A stretch of 54,604 bases of DNA. Source: Desulforhopalus singaporensis. GTDB taxonomy: Bacteria > Desulfobacterota > Desulfobulbia > Desulfobulbales > Desulfocapsaceae. A program made the position numbers and the translations under genes. Shown piece after piece: positions 42,958 through 51,074 of this stretch. How positions within the stretch are numbered: the first letter of the stretch is position 1; the number at the start of each line of letters is the position of its first letter. The stretch covers positions 1 through 54,604 of the forward strand of contig NZ_FNJI01000031.1 in the NCBI RefSeq assembly GCF_900104445.1. Direction: 5' to 3'. The notes beneath the pieces are model-generated. The model saw only the letters and a list, made by a program, of their open reading frames with translations. It made no database searches and was not told where the DNA came from.

Positions 42958-43602
42958 ATGAAGAAAATCAAAGATATCAAGATACAGCAGGTGGAGTTGA
43001 GCCCTCGAAAAAAACCGGCACAACGGCGGGCAGAGGAAACCGTAGCTCTCATACTTGAAACATCGGCACAAGTGCTTGTTAAAGTCGGACTGGACGATTT
43101 CAACACCAACATGCTGGCTGAACATGCGGGTTTGCGGGTTTCAACTGTTTACCGTTATTTCCCAAATAAATTAGCAATACTCACAGCCCTTGTACAGAAT
43201 CTGCGAGATACGATAATTGAAGCGTTGACCAGTGTTGAAGTTGATGATGATGACTGGCAATCGGTCATATATGCGTACATTGATGCCTATGTCGTTGTAA
43301 ACCGGGAAAACAGCGCCTTCTTTGCCATCAGGAGAGCTATACAATCAAGCCCAAAGCTCTACGAGATTGAAAAGGAACTGGAGTTGAAACTCTCTTCAAA
43401 CATGGCAAGATTGCTCCTGGAAAAAGGTGTCGAAATACGATCTGAAGACCTCACCAGGGTCATTCAGGTATTTCTTGTCGCCGGTGCTGCAATTTGCGAT
43501 CTTGCATACCTCAAAGGTAAAAAAGACAAAGAGTCCGAAGAAGCAATCATCAGGGAGCTCAAAGTGATGTCCATCAACTACCTTGCGAATTATTGTTCGT
43601 AA
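42958..43602 (+). CDS. TetR-family regulator
   Basis: A 214-residue TetR regulator. The N-terminal helix-turn-helix covers residues 20-70 (AEETVALILETSAQVLVKVGLDDFNTNMLAEHAGLRVSTVYRYFPNKLAILTAL). The C-terminal ligand domain is all helical. It is followed by a 243-base gap holding a promoter and two copies of a palindrome also found in front of its own gene. It most likely represses the acyl-CoA operon at 43846-50759 and is released by an acyl-CoA intermediate or the acid itself; the ligand is inference. Confidence 0.88.
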   Translation: MKKIKDIKIQQVELSPRKKPAQRRAEETVALILETSAQVLVKVGLDDFNTNMLAEHAGLRVSTVYRYFPNKLAILTALVQNLRDTIIEALTSVEVDDDDWQSVIYAYIDAYVVVNRENSAFFAIRRAIQSSPKLYEIEKELELKLSSNMARLLLEKGVEIRSEDLTRVIQVFLVAGAAICDLAYLKGKKDKESEEAIIRELKVMSINYLANYCS

Positions 43603-43700
43603 AATACGCTCTTTTTATACCTCCCCACCTGAAAATCCTCCCTGAAAATTTACCTCCGCAATCCATGACAGAGCACGGTTCAAACCACAACTGAACAAAA

Positions 43701-43714
43701 AGAGCAATTACTCT
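43701..43714. promoter_or_regulatory. TetR operator 2
   Basis: AGAGCAATTACTCT, the same palindrome as at 42894 with one base changed, inside AAAA and TTTT flanks. It lies 15 bases upstream of the likely -35 box of the acyl-CoA operon. Confidence 0.6.
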
Positions 43715-43728
43715 TTTTTTCACTTGAC

Positions 43729-43757
43729 TTGTCAACAGCCCGGTGGTTTCATATAAA
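43729..43757 (+). promoter_or_regulatory. Putative promoter of the acyl-CoA operon
   Basis: TTGTCA (43729-43734) and TATAAA (43752-43757) with a 17-base spacer. It is flanked by the two TetR-type palindromes at 43701 and 43761, the second covering the expected start site, the layout of a repressed promoter. Confidence 0.55.
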
Positions 43758-43760
43758 AAG

Positions 43761-43774
43761 AGAGCAATTACTCG
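43761..43774. promoter_or_regulatory. TetR operator 3
   Basis: AGAGCAATTACTCG is the same palindrome with one more change at the end. It overlaps the predicted transcription start downstream of the -10 box. Confidence 0.55.
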
Positions 43775-43845
43775 CTTTACATGTAGCTGGAGGCTAACAA
43801 ACAGGAACGAAACAGCCCTGCAAAAATGAAAACGGGAGAGTCAAT

Positions 43846-44613
43846 ATGCAGATTGAAAATTGTGTTGCGGTTGTAACCGGTGGCGCGTCGGGCTTAGGGG
43901 AAGCTACGGTGCGCAGGATAATCGGCGGAGGAGGTAAAGCGGCTATTCTCGATATGGACACAAACAGGGGACACGATCTCGCGGGGGAATTAGGGGATAA
44001 CGCCCTGTTCTGTGAAACGAACGTAACGTCGGAAGAATCCGTCGCTAGTGCGCTTGATGCAACCGTAAACCGCTTCGGCTGTCTCAACCTGGCCGTCAAC
44101 TGTGCCGGAGTAGGCACCCCCATGAAGGTAATCGGCAAGGAAGGACCAATGCCTATTGCCAAATTTAATCTGGTTGTACAGGTCAACCTTATCGGCACCA
44201 TGAATGTGATGCGTCTGGCTGCGGAGAAGATGATGCACAATGAACCGATGGCCGACAATGAAAAAGGCGTGATCGTCAACACCGCCTCGGTTGCCGCTTA
44301 TGATGGCCAGATCGGCCAGGCTGCCTATGCCGCCTCCAAGGCCGGGGTGGTGGGCATGACCCTGCCGGTTGCCAGGGAATTCGCCGAATATGGCATACGG
44401 GTGATGACCATTGCCCCGGGCCTTTTCGAAACGCCCATGCTGCAGGGGCTGCCGGAAAAAGCCAGGGCGTCCCTTGTGCAGATGATGCCTTTTCCAAAAC
44501 GGCTGGGCTATTCCGATGAGTTCGCCATGCTGGTGGAGCAGATTGTGGTCAACCCAATGCTGAATGGAGAAACCATACGACTGGATGCCTGCGTCAGGCT
44601 GAGTGCCAGATAA
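43846..44613 (+). CDS. SDR-family 3-hydroxyacyl-CoA dehydrogenase-like
   Basis: A 255-residue short-chain dehydrogenase with VVTGGASGLGEATVRRI as nucleotide-binding motif (about 8-24), NCAGVG near residue 85, the catalytic serine in NTASVAAYDG near 145 and YAASKAG near 162. The sequence resembles type II 3-hydroxyacyl-CoA dehydrogenase (HSD17B10-like), with APGLFETPMLQGLPEKAR near residue 190. It is the first gene of the operon and fits the oxidation of a 3-hydroxyacyl-CoA before thiolysis. Confidence 0.88.
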   Translation: MQIENCVAVVTGGASGLGEATVRRIIGGGGKAAILDMDTNRGHDLAGELGDNALFCETNVTSEESVASALDATVNRFGCLNLAVNCAGVGTPMKVIGKEGPMPIAKFNLVVQVNLIGTMNVMRLAAEKMMHNEPMADNEKGVIVNTASVAAYDGQIGQAAYAASKAGVVGMTLPVAREFAEYGIRVMTIAPGLFETPMLQGLPEKARASLVQMMPFPKRLGYSDEFAMLVEQIVVNPMLNGETIRLDACVRLSAR

Positions 44614-44663
44614 CAAACCGCTACGGGCTCGAGAAATTGAATACCAAGGATAAGGAGGTAACT

Positions 44664-46364
44664 ATGTCCCAGGATTTCATTACAGGTTGCCCTGCAACAT
44701 CGGGCGACGATTTTCAACTCAATACAGTCAGCTTTATCAAAGGTGCGGCCCGGACTTTTCCCGAGGTCGAAGTCGTATCCCGCCGCCTGGACGGCTCCCT
44801 GTTCAGGTATAATTATGCCGAGGCCTACAGACGAATCAAGCAGCTGGCCAATGCCCTGGTGAACCAGGGAGTCCAGCCTGGAGACAGGGTGGCAGTGGTT
44901 GAGTGGAACACTCACCGCTACTGGGAACTCTACCAGGCGATTTCCGGTATCGGGGCGGTTCTGCTGCAGGTGAACCTGCGAATCTCCGAAGATGACAAGG
45001 TCTACGTCCTAACCCACAGCAACGCCTCCCATCTCTTCGTCAACGATACCCTGCTGCCCTTAATCGAGCCTATAGCCAAACGGCTGACCACTGTCGGGAA
45101 ATACTATGTCATCACCGACAAACCGTTTGAAGAGGTGCGGTCGACCCTTACGTTGTCCGACAGCTACGAGGATATGCTCGCGGCGGAAAAGCCGGAATTT
45201 GACTGGCCGATGGTGGACGAACGATCAGCCTTTTCCGCCTGCTACACATCAGGAACCACCGGTAAGCCCAAAGGAGTCTACTACTCCCATCGCTGCATCT
45301 ACCTCCACACCAACGCTTTCGCGCTGGCAACGGAAATGACGAACAGGGATGTGCTGTTACAGACGGTACCGATGTTTCACTGTCACGGCTGGGGCCTCTA
45401 CTTTTCCGCCTGCCTGGTCGGGGCAAAGCTCGTCTTTCCAGGCATGTATACAACAGAGACGCTAAATGTACTGGTCGACTTGATGATGTCAGAGAAGGTG
45501 ACTGTCAACCAGGGCGCCCCGGCGATCCTCATCCCCATGCTGCACTACCTGGATTCCCTGGAGGAAAAACCGAAATTTGAAAACCTGCGCATTATCAGTG
45601 GCGCCACCGAACCTTCCCTGGGCATGATGAAGGGGTTCGCGAAATACGGCGCCAATATTATCCACGCCTACGGGGCAACGGAGTCCACCCCCCTGGTCAC
45701 GCTCAACGCCCTCAAGCCGTCCCTGGACTCACTCACCGATGACGAAAAGTGGGACCTGAAAAAGAAACAGGGACTGCCGTTTGTCGGCCTCGACCTGATT
45801 ATTGCCGATGCAACCACCGGAAAACCAATAGAAGCTGGGAGTACGGCTACTGGCGAGATCCTGGTAAAGGGTCCCTGGATTACGGCGTCCTACTTTGACG
45901 ATCCACGAAGCGAATCCGCCTTTGTCAATGGTTACTGGCGTACCGGTGATGCCGGCTGCCTCGATGAGAACGGCTACCTGAAGATAACCGACCGGCTGAA
46001 AGACATCATCAAGAGCGGCGGCGAGTGGATCTCCACCATCGACCTTGAGAACACCATCATGGCCAACCCTAAAGTGCTCGAAGCCTGCGTGGTTGGCGTC
46101 CATCATCCGAAGTACCAGGAGCGGCCGTTGGCACTGGTGGCCCTCAAATACGGCATGTCCATGACTGCGGGAGAGGTCATCGACACCCTCGGCAATCAGT
46201 TTGCCAAGTGGCAGCTGAGACCGGAGGAGGTGATCTTTGTGGATGAGATCCCCAAGACCAGCGTAGGCAAGTTTTCCAAGAAGGATATACGGGCAAAGTA
46301 CAAAGACCAGTATGACGGCGGACGAGAGAGCCCAGCGGAAAAACAGACAGCGGAGACGGTATGA
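44664..46364 (+). CDS. Acyl-CoA synthetase (AMP-forming), medium/long-chain type
   Basis: A 566-residue ANL-family ligase with the P-loop motif CYTSGTTGKPKGVYYSH near residue 190, MFHCHGWGLYF near 238, HAYGATESTPLV near 335, TGDAGCLDENGYLKITDRLKDIIKSGGEWIS near 430 and a C-terminal catalytic lysine in PKTSVGKFSKK. It activates a carboxylic acid to its CoA thioester with ATP. The start at 44664 is chosen because AAGGAGG precedes it. The C-terminus overlaps the CoA-transferase start (ATGA). Confidence 0.92.
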   Translation: MSQDFITGCPATSGDDFQLNTVSFIKGAARTFPEVEVVSRRLDGSLFRYNYAEAYRRIKQLANALVNQGVQPGDRVAVVEWNTHRYWELYQAISGIGAVLLQVNLRISEDDKVYVLTHSNASHLFVNDTLLPLIEPIAKRLTTVGKYYVITDKPFEEVRSTLTLSDSYEDMLAAEKPEFDWPMVDERSAFSACYTSGTTGKPKGVYYSHRCIYLHTNAFALATEMTNRDVLLQTVPMFHCHGWGLYFSACLVGAKLVFPGMYTTETLNVLVDLMMSEKVTVNQGAPAILIPMLHYLDSLEEKPKFENLRIISGATEPSLGMMKGFAKYGANIIHAYGATESTPLVTLNALKPSLDSLTDDEKWDLKKKQGLPFVGLDLIIADATTGKPIEAGSTATGEILVKGPWITASYFDDPRSESAFVNGYWRTGDAGCLDENGYLKITDRLKDIIKSGGEWISTIDLENTIMANPKVLEACVVGVHHPKYQERPLALVALKYGMSMTAGEVIDTLGNQFAKWQLRPEEVIFVDEIPKTSVGKFSKKDIRAKYKDQYDGGRESPAEKQTAETV

Positions 46365-47464
46365 AGCAGGCGCTGCTGGGAATCAAGGTGCTCGATCTTA
46401 CCATGAACCTGCCGGGTCCGTTCATGACCTGGCTCATGGCGGAGATGGGCGCGGAGATCGTCAAGCTGGAAAATCCGCTGGGAGGAGACTTTGCGAGGAG
46501 TTTCAACGATCCTGAGGGAGCCGGTTATTTTCCGCTGTTCGATGTTGTCAACCGAGGGAAAAAAAGCATCACCTGCGACCTGAAACAACCGGGGGGAAAA
46601 GACCGCGTCCTGCAGATGATGGGAAAATACAATATCGTTGTCGAGGGATTTCGACCTGGTGTCATGAAAAAGCTGGGCCTCGACTATGACTCCGTCAGCC
46701 AAATTCACCCTGGGGTGATTTACGTCTCCGTTTCCGGTTACGGCCAGAGCGGCGACTACGCCGAAAAAGGGGGTCACGACTTGAATTACCAGGCCCTGGC
46801 CGGGAGTTTCGATACCGGCGCACCGATCACGGGACGCGCGCTTGATGTTCCATCTGTACCCATCGCTGATCTTGGCGGCGGCAGCCTGCTGGCACTTTCC
46901 GGACTGTTGGCCGCGGTGATCCAGAGAGACCGCACCGGAAAGGGGTGCCACCTTGATGTCTCTCTTCGTGACGGGGCGTTTGCGATGAATGTTTTCGCAT
47001 TCTGTCAAATGCAGCGCAACCTGGCGGAGGTGCGCCAGGTTGGTCATTTTCTCTCGGGGACCCAGCCTTTTTACAACATCTATGAGACACGCGACGGACG
47101 CCACATGAGTCTTGGCGCGGTGGAACCGAAATTCTGGACAGCCTTCTGCCGGGTCGCCGGCTGCGAGGAGCTGATTCCTGCTCAGTTCGGCGGAGCAGCT
47201 GTAAAAGACAAGGTTGCCTCGATTTTCAAGAGCAGGGACCAGGCGGAGTGGAGGCGTCTGTTCCGGAACGTGGATGCCTGTTGCGAGCCGGTCCTGACCA
47301 TGCCAGAGGTCCTCGCCTCGGATCTGGGTCGCCAGCGCCATCTCGTATGCAAAACTGTCTCAGGGGGACAAACTCCATCCTGCCCGATAAAGACAGTCGG
47401 CTCCATACCCACCAAAGCAGCAGACGTGCCCCGGCTCGGTGCGCATAATGTGCCGGATAGTTGA
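46361..47464 (+). CDS. Class III CoA-transferase (CaiB/BaiF family)
   Basis: A 367-residue member of the family III CoA-transferases with VLDLTMNLPGPFMTWLMAEMGAEIVKLENP at the start, VEGFRPGVMKKLGLDYD near residue 92 and HDLNYQALAGSF near 138, where the conserved catalytic aspartate lies. Some members are racemases (AMACR type) of 2-methylacyl-CoA, and this reading is possible too. The operon also has a ligase, so the transferase may recycle CoA from a product to the incoming acid, or epimerise a branched acyl-CoA. It overlaps the ligase stop by four bases. Confidence 0.88.
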   Translation: MKQALLGIKVLDLTMNLPGPFMTWLMAEMGAEIVKLENPLGGDFARSFNDPEGAGYFPLFDVVNRGKKSITCDLKQPGGKDRVLQMMGKYNIVVEGFRPGVMKKLGLDYDSVSQIHPGVIYVSVSGYGQSGDYAEKGGHDLNYQALAGSFDTGAPITGRALDVPSVPIADLGGGSLLALSGLLAAVIQRDRTGKGCHLDVSLRDGAFAMNVFAFCQMQRNLAEVRQVGHFLSGTQPFYNIYETRDGRHMSLGAVEPKFWTAFCRVAGCEELIPAQFGGAAVKDKVASIFKSRDQAEWRRLFRNVDACCEPVLTMPEVLASDLGRQRHLVCKTVSGGQTPSCPIKTVGSIPTKAADVPRLGAHNVPDS

Positions 47465-47487
47465 TCAACACCGTTTACGAGGAAAGC

Positions 47488-48270
47488 ATGAAATTTGAAA
47501 ATATCCTGCTGGAAACAAGTGAAAGCACAGCAATCATAACCCTGAATCGGCCCAAGGCCATGAACGCCATCAATTCCAAACTGTTGGCCGAAATCCATGA
47601 GGCACTTGATCAGGTAGAAGCTGACGAGACCATACAGGCCCTTGTCATTACCGGCGGGGAGAAGGTGTTTGCCGCCGGAGCGGACATCAAGGAGATCCGC
47701 GGGGTGGAAAATCCGACCCAGGCCCACCGGTTCCTGCGCTCCTTGCTGTCCTGTTTCAACCGGTTATCGGAGGTAGAGATACCGGTGATCGCAGCCATCA
47801 GCGGTTTTGCCTTTGGCGGAGGGTGTGAGCTTGCCCTGTGCTGCGACATCCGCATAGCCTCGAAAACAGCGCAGCTGGCCCTGCCGGAGATCAACCTGGG
47901 TTTGATGCCCGGGGCCGGCGGCACCCAGAGGCTGGCCCGACTGATCGGCATGGGCCTTGCCTGCGAGATGCTTTTTACGGGTGCGCCTGTGTCTGCAGAC
48001 AGGGCGAGGAAGATTGGGCTGGTCAACAAGGTGGTGGAAGAACCGGACCTGGTAAATGAAGCAATGAAGATGGCAACCGTTCTCGGGGAAAAACCGGGAT
48101 TTGCCCTGAAAATGATCAAAAAGGCGGTCAAAACCGGGATGAATACCGATCTGGTTTCCGGACTCGACTATGAATCCCGTTGTTTTGAACTGCTTTTTTC
48201 AACAGAGGACCAGAAAGAAGGCACCTCTGCCTTCGTGGAAAAGCGTAAACCGGAATTCAAGGGGTATTAA
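47488..48270 (+). CDS. Enoyl-CoA hydratase/isomerase
   Basis: A 260-residue crotonase-family protein: ITLNRPKAMNAINSKLLAEI near residue 18, the oxyanion segment FAAGADIKEI near 60, AISGFAFGGGCELALCCDIRIAS near 97 and PEINLGLMPGAGGTQRL near 130, with glutamates in both active-site positions as in true hydratases. The start at 47488 has GAGGAAAG. It follows the CoA-transferase by 23 bases and hydrates the enoyl-CoA made by the dehydrogenase at 49614. Confidence 0.93.
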   Translation: MKFENILLETSESTAIITLNRPKAMNAINSKLLAEIHEALDQVEADETIQALVITGGEKVFAAGADIKEIRGVENPTQAHRFLRSLLSCFNRLSEVEIPVIAAISGFAFGGGCELALCCDIRIASKTAQLALPEINLGLMPGAGGTQRLARLIGMGLACEMLFTGAPVSADRARKIGLVNKVVEEPDLVNEAMKMATVLGEKPGFALKMIKKAVKTGMNTDLVSGLDYESRCFELLFSTEDQKEGTSAFVEKRKPEFKGY

Positions 48271-48307
48271 ACTTCACTGCCCCCCGAACCAAAAGAGGAA
48301 AATCATC

Positions 48308-49561
48308 ATGCTCGACTCTGTATATATCATTGGTACCTACACCACAACATTTGGAAAATGGCCGGAAAAGTCCGGTAAAGAACTGACTCGAGACGCACTG
48401 GTTGGTGTCCTCGAAGACGCTGGCATGAGCGACGCCGGTGCAATGGAAAGCAGCTACTTTTCCAACTGCGGCATGGGAATCCTATGGGACCAGGACCTCC
48501 TCAGGGGACACTGCATGTTCGCCCCCATGGTCGACGAGGGACTGTTCCCGGAACGTGTCCCGCTGGTTAACGTCGAGGGGGGATGCGCCTCGGGGTCCAT
48601 TGCCCTGCATCTTGCCTGGAAAGATATCCTGAGCGGACTCCACGATGTTTCTCTTGCCATCGGCATGGATAAATTTTATCACGAAGACATGGCGCGGGTG
48701 ATGACAGCTTTCAACCACGGTATCGACCGCGAGGAAAAAGACAGTTTCATCAAGCGTTATCAACAGGTAGCCCAAGAGTGCGGGCAGGATTTCCGTTTCG
48801 GCCCGGAACGTTCCATTTTCATGGATACATATGCAATGCAGGCCTGCTGGCATATGTGGAAATGGGGGACCACCCAGGAGCAGATCGCCATCGGCGCCTC
48901 CAAAAACCACCACAACGGTTCGCTCAACCCGAAAGCCCAGTATCGTTTCGAGGTTCCTGTAGATAAAGTTCTTTCAGACTACCTGGTCAGCTATCCGATG
49001 ACCAGGTCTATGTGCGCCCCTATCGGTGACGGGGCCGCGGCGGCAATTCTCTGTTCGGAAAAATTCCTGAAGCAGCAGCCTGCGGCGGTACGTGATCGTG
49101 CTGTAAAAATCAGGGCAAGCGTGCTTTCCGGCGGAAAAAACCGGCCTATCGCCGAACCGAGCCTCACCAAATGGGCAGCCGACAAAGCGTATAACATGTC
49201 CGGCCTGGCGCCGAAGGATATCGATGTCGCCGAAGTCCATGATGCGACCTCATTCTGTGAGATATACCAGGCGGAAATGATGGGATTTTGCCCAATAGGC
49301 AAAGGTGGAGAATTTATAGCTTCCGGAGCGACCATGCTGGACGGAGAAATCCCGATCAACACCTCTGGTGGGTTAGTCTCCAAGGGACACCCCATCGGGG
49401 CTACCGGACTGTCGATGGTGTACGAGGTGGCGAACCAGCTGCGGGGCGAAGCCCAAGAGCGCCAGGTAAAGGATGCAGGAATTGGTCTCATTGAAAACGG
49501 CGGAGGCGTTATCTCGGTGGAAGAGTTCGCTTGCGGAGTTACCATCCTGGAGCGCAATTGA
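48308..49561 (+). CDS. Thiolase-family protein (SCP2-thiolase-like)
   Basis: A 417-residue thiolase-fold protein. The nucleophile cysteine is probably in VNVEGGCASGSIALHLAWKDI near residue 90; EVHDATSFCEIYQAEMMGF is near 320 and GGLVSKGHPIGATGLSMVYEV near 358 holds the catalytic histidine. The C-terminal GGGVISVEEFACGVTIL has the expected second cysteine region. The motif layout is closer to SCP-x/SCP2-type thiolases than to classic FadA. The start at 48308 has AGAGGAAAA. It cleaves a 3-ketoacyl-CoA in the operon's cycle. Confidence 0.88.
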   Translation: MLDSVYIIGTYTTTFGKWPEKSGKELTRDALVGVLEDAGMSDAGAMESSYFSNCGMGILWDQDLLRGHCMFAPMVDEGLFPERVPLVNVEGGCASGSIALHLAWKDILSGLHDVSLAIGMDKFYHEDMARVMTAFNHGIDREEKDSFIKRYQQVAQECGQDFRFGPERSIFMDTYAMQACWHMWKWGTTQEQIAIGASKNHHNGSLNPKAQYRFEVPVDKVLSDYLVSYPMTRSMCAPIGDGAAAAILCSEKFLKQQPAAVRDRAVKIRASVLSGGKNRPIAEPSLTKWAADKAYNMSGLAPKDIDVAEVHDATSFCEIYQAEMMGFCPIGKGGEFIASGATMLDGEIPINTSGGLVSKGHPIGATGLSMVYEVANQLRGEAQERQVKDAGIGLIENGGGVISVEEFACGVTILERN

Positions 49562-49613
49562 CGCATAAGGTTTCGTTACAAGAGCTGGTAAATTTTCAGG
49601 CAAGGAATCTACA

Positions 49614-50759
49614 ATGACATATAACGCCGGTTGGATGAACGATGAATTGAGGCTGATGGCTGAATCAGTCAGGAGCTTCCTGGAAAACGAATATGTCCCG
49701 CACGACGCGAAGTATGAAGCGCAGCATTTTGTCGACAGGGAATTCTGGAAAAAAGCTGCAGAGATGGGAATGCTCGGCGCAACTATCCCTGGAGAGTATG
49801 GCGGTATCGGAGGGAATTTCGCCTTTGATGCGGTGATCAGTGATGAGCTGGCCGCGCAGGGTATTTCCGGCTTTGGCATCCAGGTCCACAACATCGCTTC
49901 CCACTATATCCTGGCGTACGGGAGTGAGGAGCAGAAGAAGAAGTGGCTGCCAAGGCTCTGCAGCGGTGAATGTATCGGAGCCATTGCCATGACGGAGCCG
50001 GGAGCAGGTTCCGATCTTCAGGGGGTGACGACCAAGGCGGTAAAAGATGGAGATTTTTATACCATAACCGGTTCCAAGACCTTTATCTCCAACGGGCTGT
50101 TGGCAAACCTCATCGTCCTCGTGGTGAAGACCGATGAATCAAAAGGTGCCAAAGGCATCAGCCTGGTTGTGGTCGAAACCGAGGATCTGGCCGGTTTTAC
50201 CCGCGGCAAACCGCTTGAGAAGATCGGCCAACACGCCCAGGACACCACCGAACTTTTTTTCGATGGTGCCCGGGTACCATGCGTTAATCTGCTAGGCAAG
50301 GAGGAAGGCAAGGGGTTTTACCAGCTGATGGACCAGCTGAAATATGAACGGCTGCTGATTGCGGTCCTGTCCGTGGGTTTCATGGACCGGGCGTTGAAGA
50401 TGACTTTCGAGTATACACAGGACAGAAAGGCCTTCGGCCGCACCATCTTTGATTTCCAGAATACCAGGTTCAAACTGGCGGAGCTCTTTACCGAGGCCAG
50501 GATCGGCAGAACCTTTGTGGCCGACTGTATCGAAAAAATGATAGCAGGCAAGCTGGACACAGCGACTGCCAGCATGGCAAAGATGTGGCTCACCGAGAAA
50601 CTCTGCAAAACTGTTGATGAGTGCCTGCAGTTTTTCGGGGGGTACGGGTATACCAGGGAATATCCCATATCACGTCTCTTTGTCGACAGCAGGGTCATGA
50701 AAATTTATGGAGGTACGAGTGAGATCATGAAGGAACTGATCGCCAGGTCATTGCAGTAA
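49614..50759 (+). CDS. Acyl-CoA dehydrogenase
   Basis: A 381-residue flavoprotein dehydrogenase: [21 protein letters not shown] near residue 125, [19 protein letters not shown] near 155, [23 protein letters not shown] near 225, [23 protein letters not shown] near 268 and [38 protein letters not shown] at the end, where the catalytic glutamate is expected in YGGTSEI. It oxidises acyl-CoA to enoyl-CoA, needing ETF, which is not in the window. It is the last gene of the operon, before a terminator. Confidence 0.94.
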   Translation: MTYNAGWMNDELRLMAESVRSFLENEYVPHDAKYEAQHFVDREFWKKAAEMGMLGATIPGEYGGIGGNFAFDAVISDELAAQGISGFGIQVHNIASHYILAYGSEEQKKKWLPRLCSGECIGAIAMTEPGAGSDLQGVTTKAVKDGDFYTITGSKTFISNGLLANLIVLVVKTDESKGAKGISLVVVETEDLAGFTRGKPLEKIGQHAQDTTELFFDGARVPCVNLLGKEEGKGFYQLMDQLKYERLLIAVLSVGFMDRALKMTFEYTQDRKAFGRTIFDFQNTRFKLAELFTEARIGRTFVADCIEKMIAGKLDTATASMAKMWLTEKLCKTVDECLQFFGGYGYTREYPISRLFVDSRVMKIYGGTSEIMKELIARSLQ

Positions 50760-50787
50760 TATTCGTGCAACTTGCTCGTTACGATAT

Positions 50788-50814
50788 CTGCGGCGAATTG
50801 TAAAATCGCCGCAG
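50788..50814 (+). terminator. Terminator of the acyl-CoA operon
   Basis: CTGCGGCGA, loop ATTGTAAAA, TCGCCGCAG: a perfect 9-bp GC-rich stem 29 bases after the acyl-CoA dehydrogenase stop, followed by TCCGTTTTG. Confidence 0.7.
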
Positions 50815-51074
50815 TCCGTTTTGTGAAATTAACTCTTTGATAACAGCACTCCCGGCTCGCCAAAAAGATCCTTCCGACTGACAGGAAACATGTCTGCACA
50901 TTATTTTTTTATTGCAATATCAGCACATTGTATTACACGTAGCTTTTACAGGAAAAACATCGCTTGTTGGTAAGCAGACGGCTGATGAAGACTGAAAACG
51001 TTGAAAAGGACGGCTCTTTTTTTTGGTTATCATCAGCCAGGTTAATCTATCACGTAACGGATAAAAGTGACAAA

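Noticed and set aside
46196-47341. A 381-codon open frame on the minus strand opposite the ligase and CoA-transferase genes
   Set aside because: It covers two conserved genes in antisense, and its long length is explained by GC-rich codon use of the real genes.
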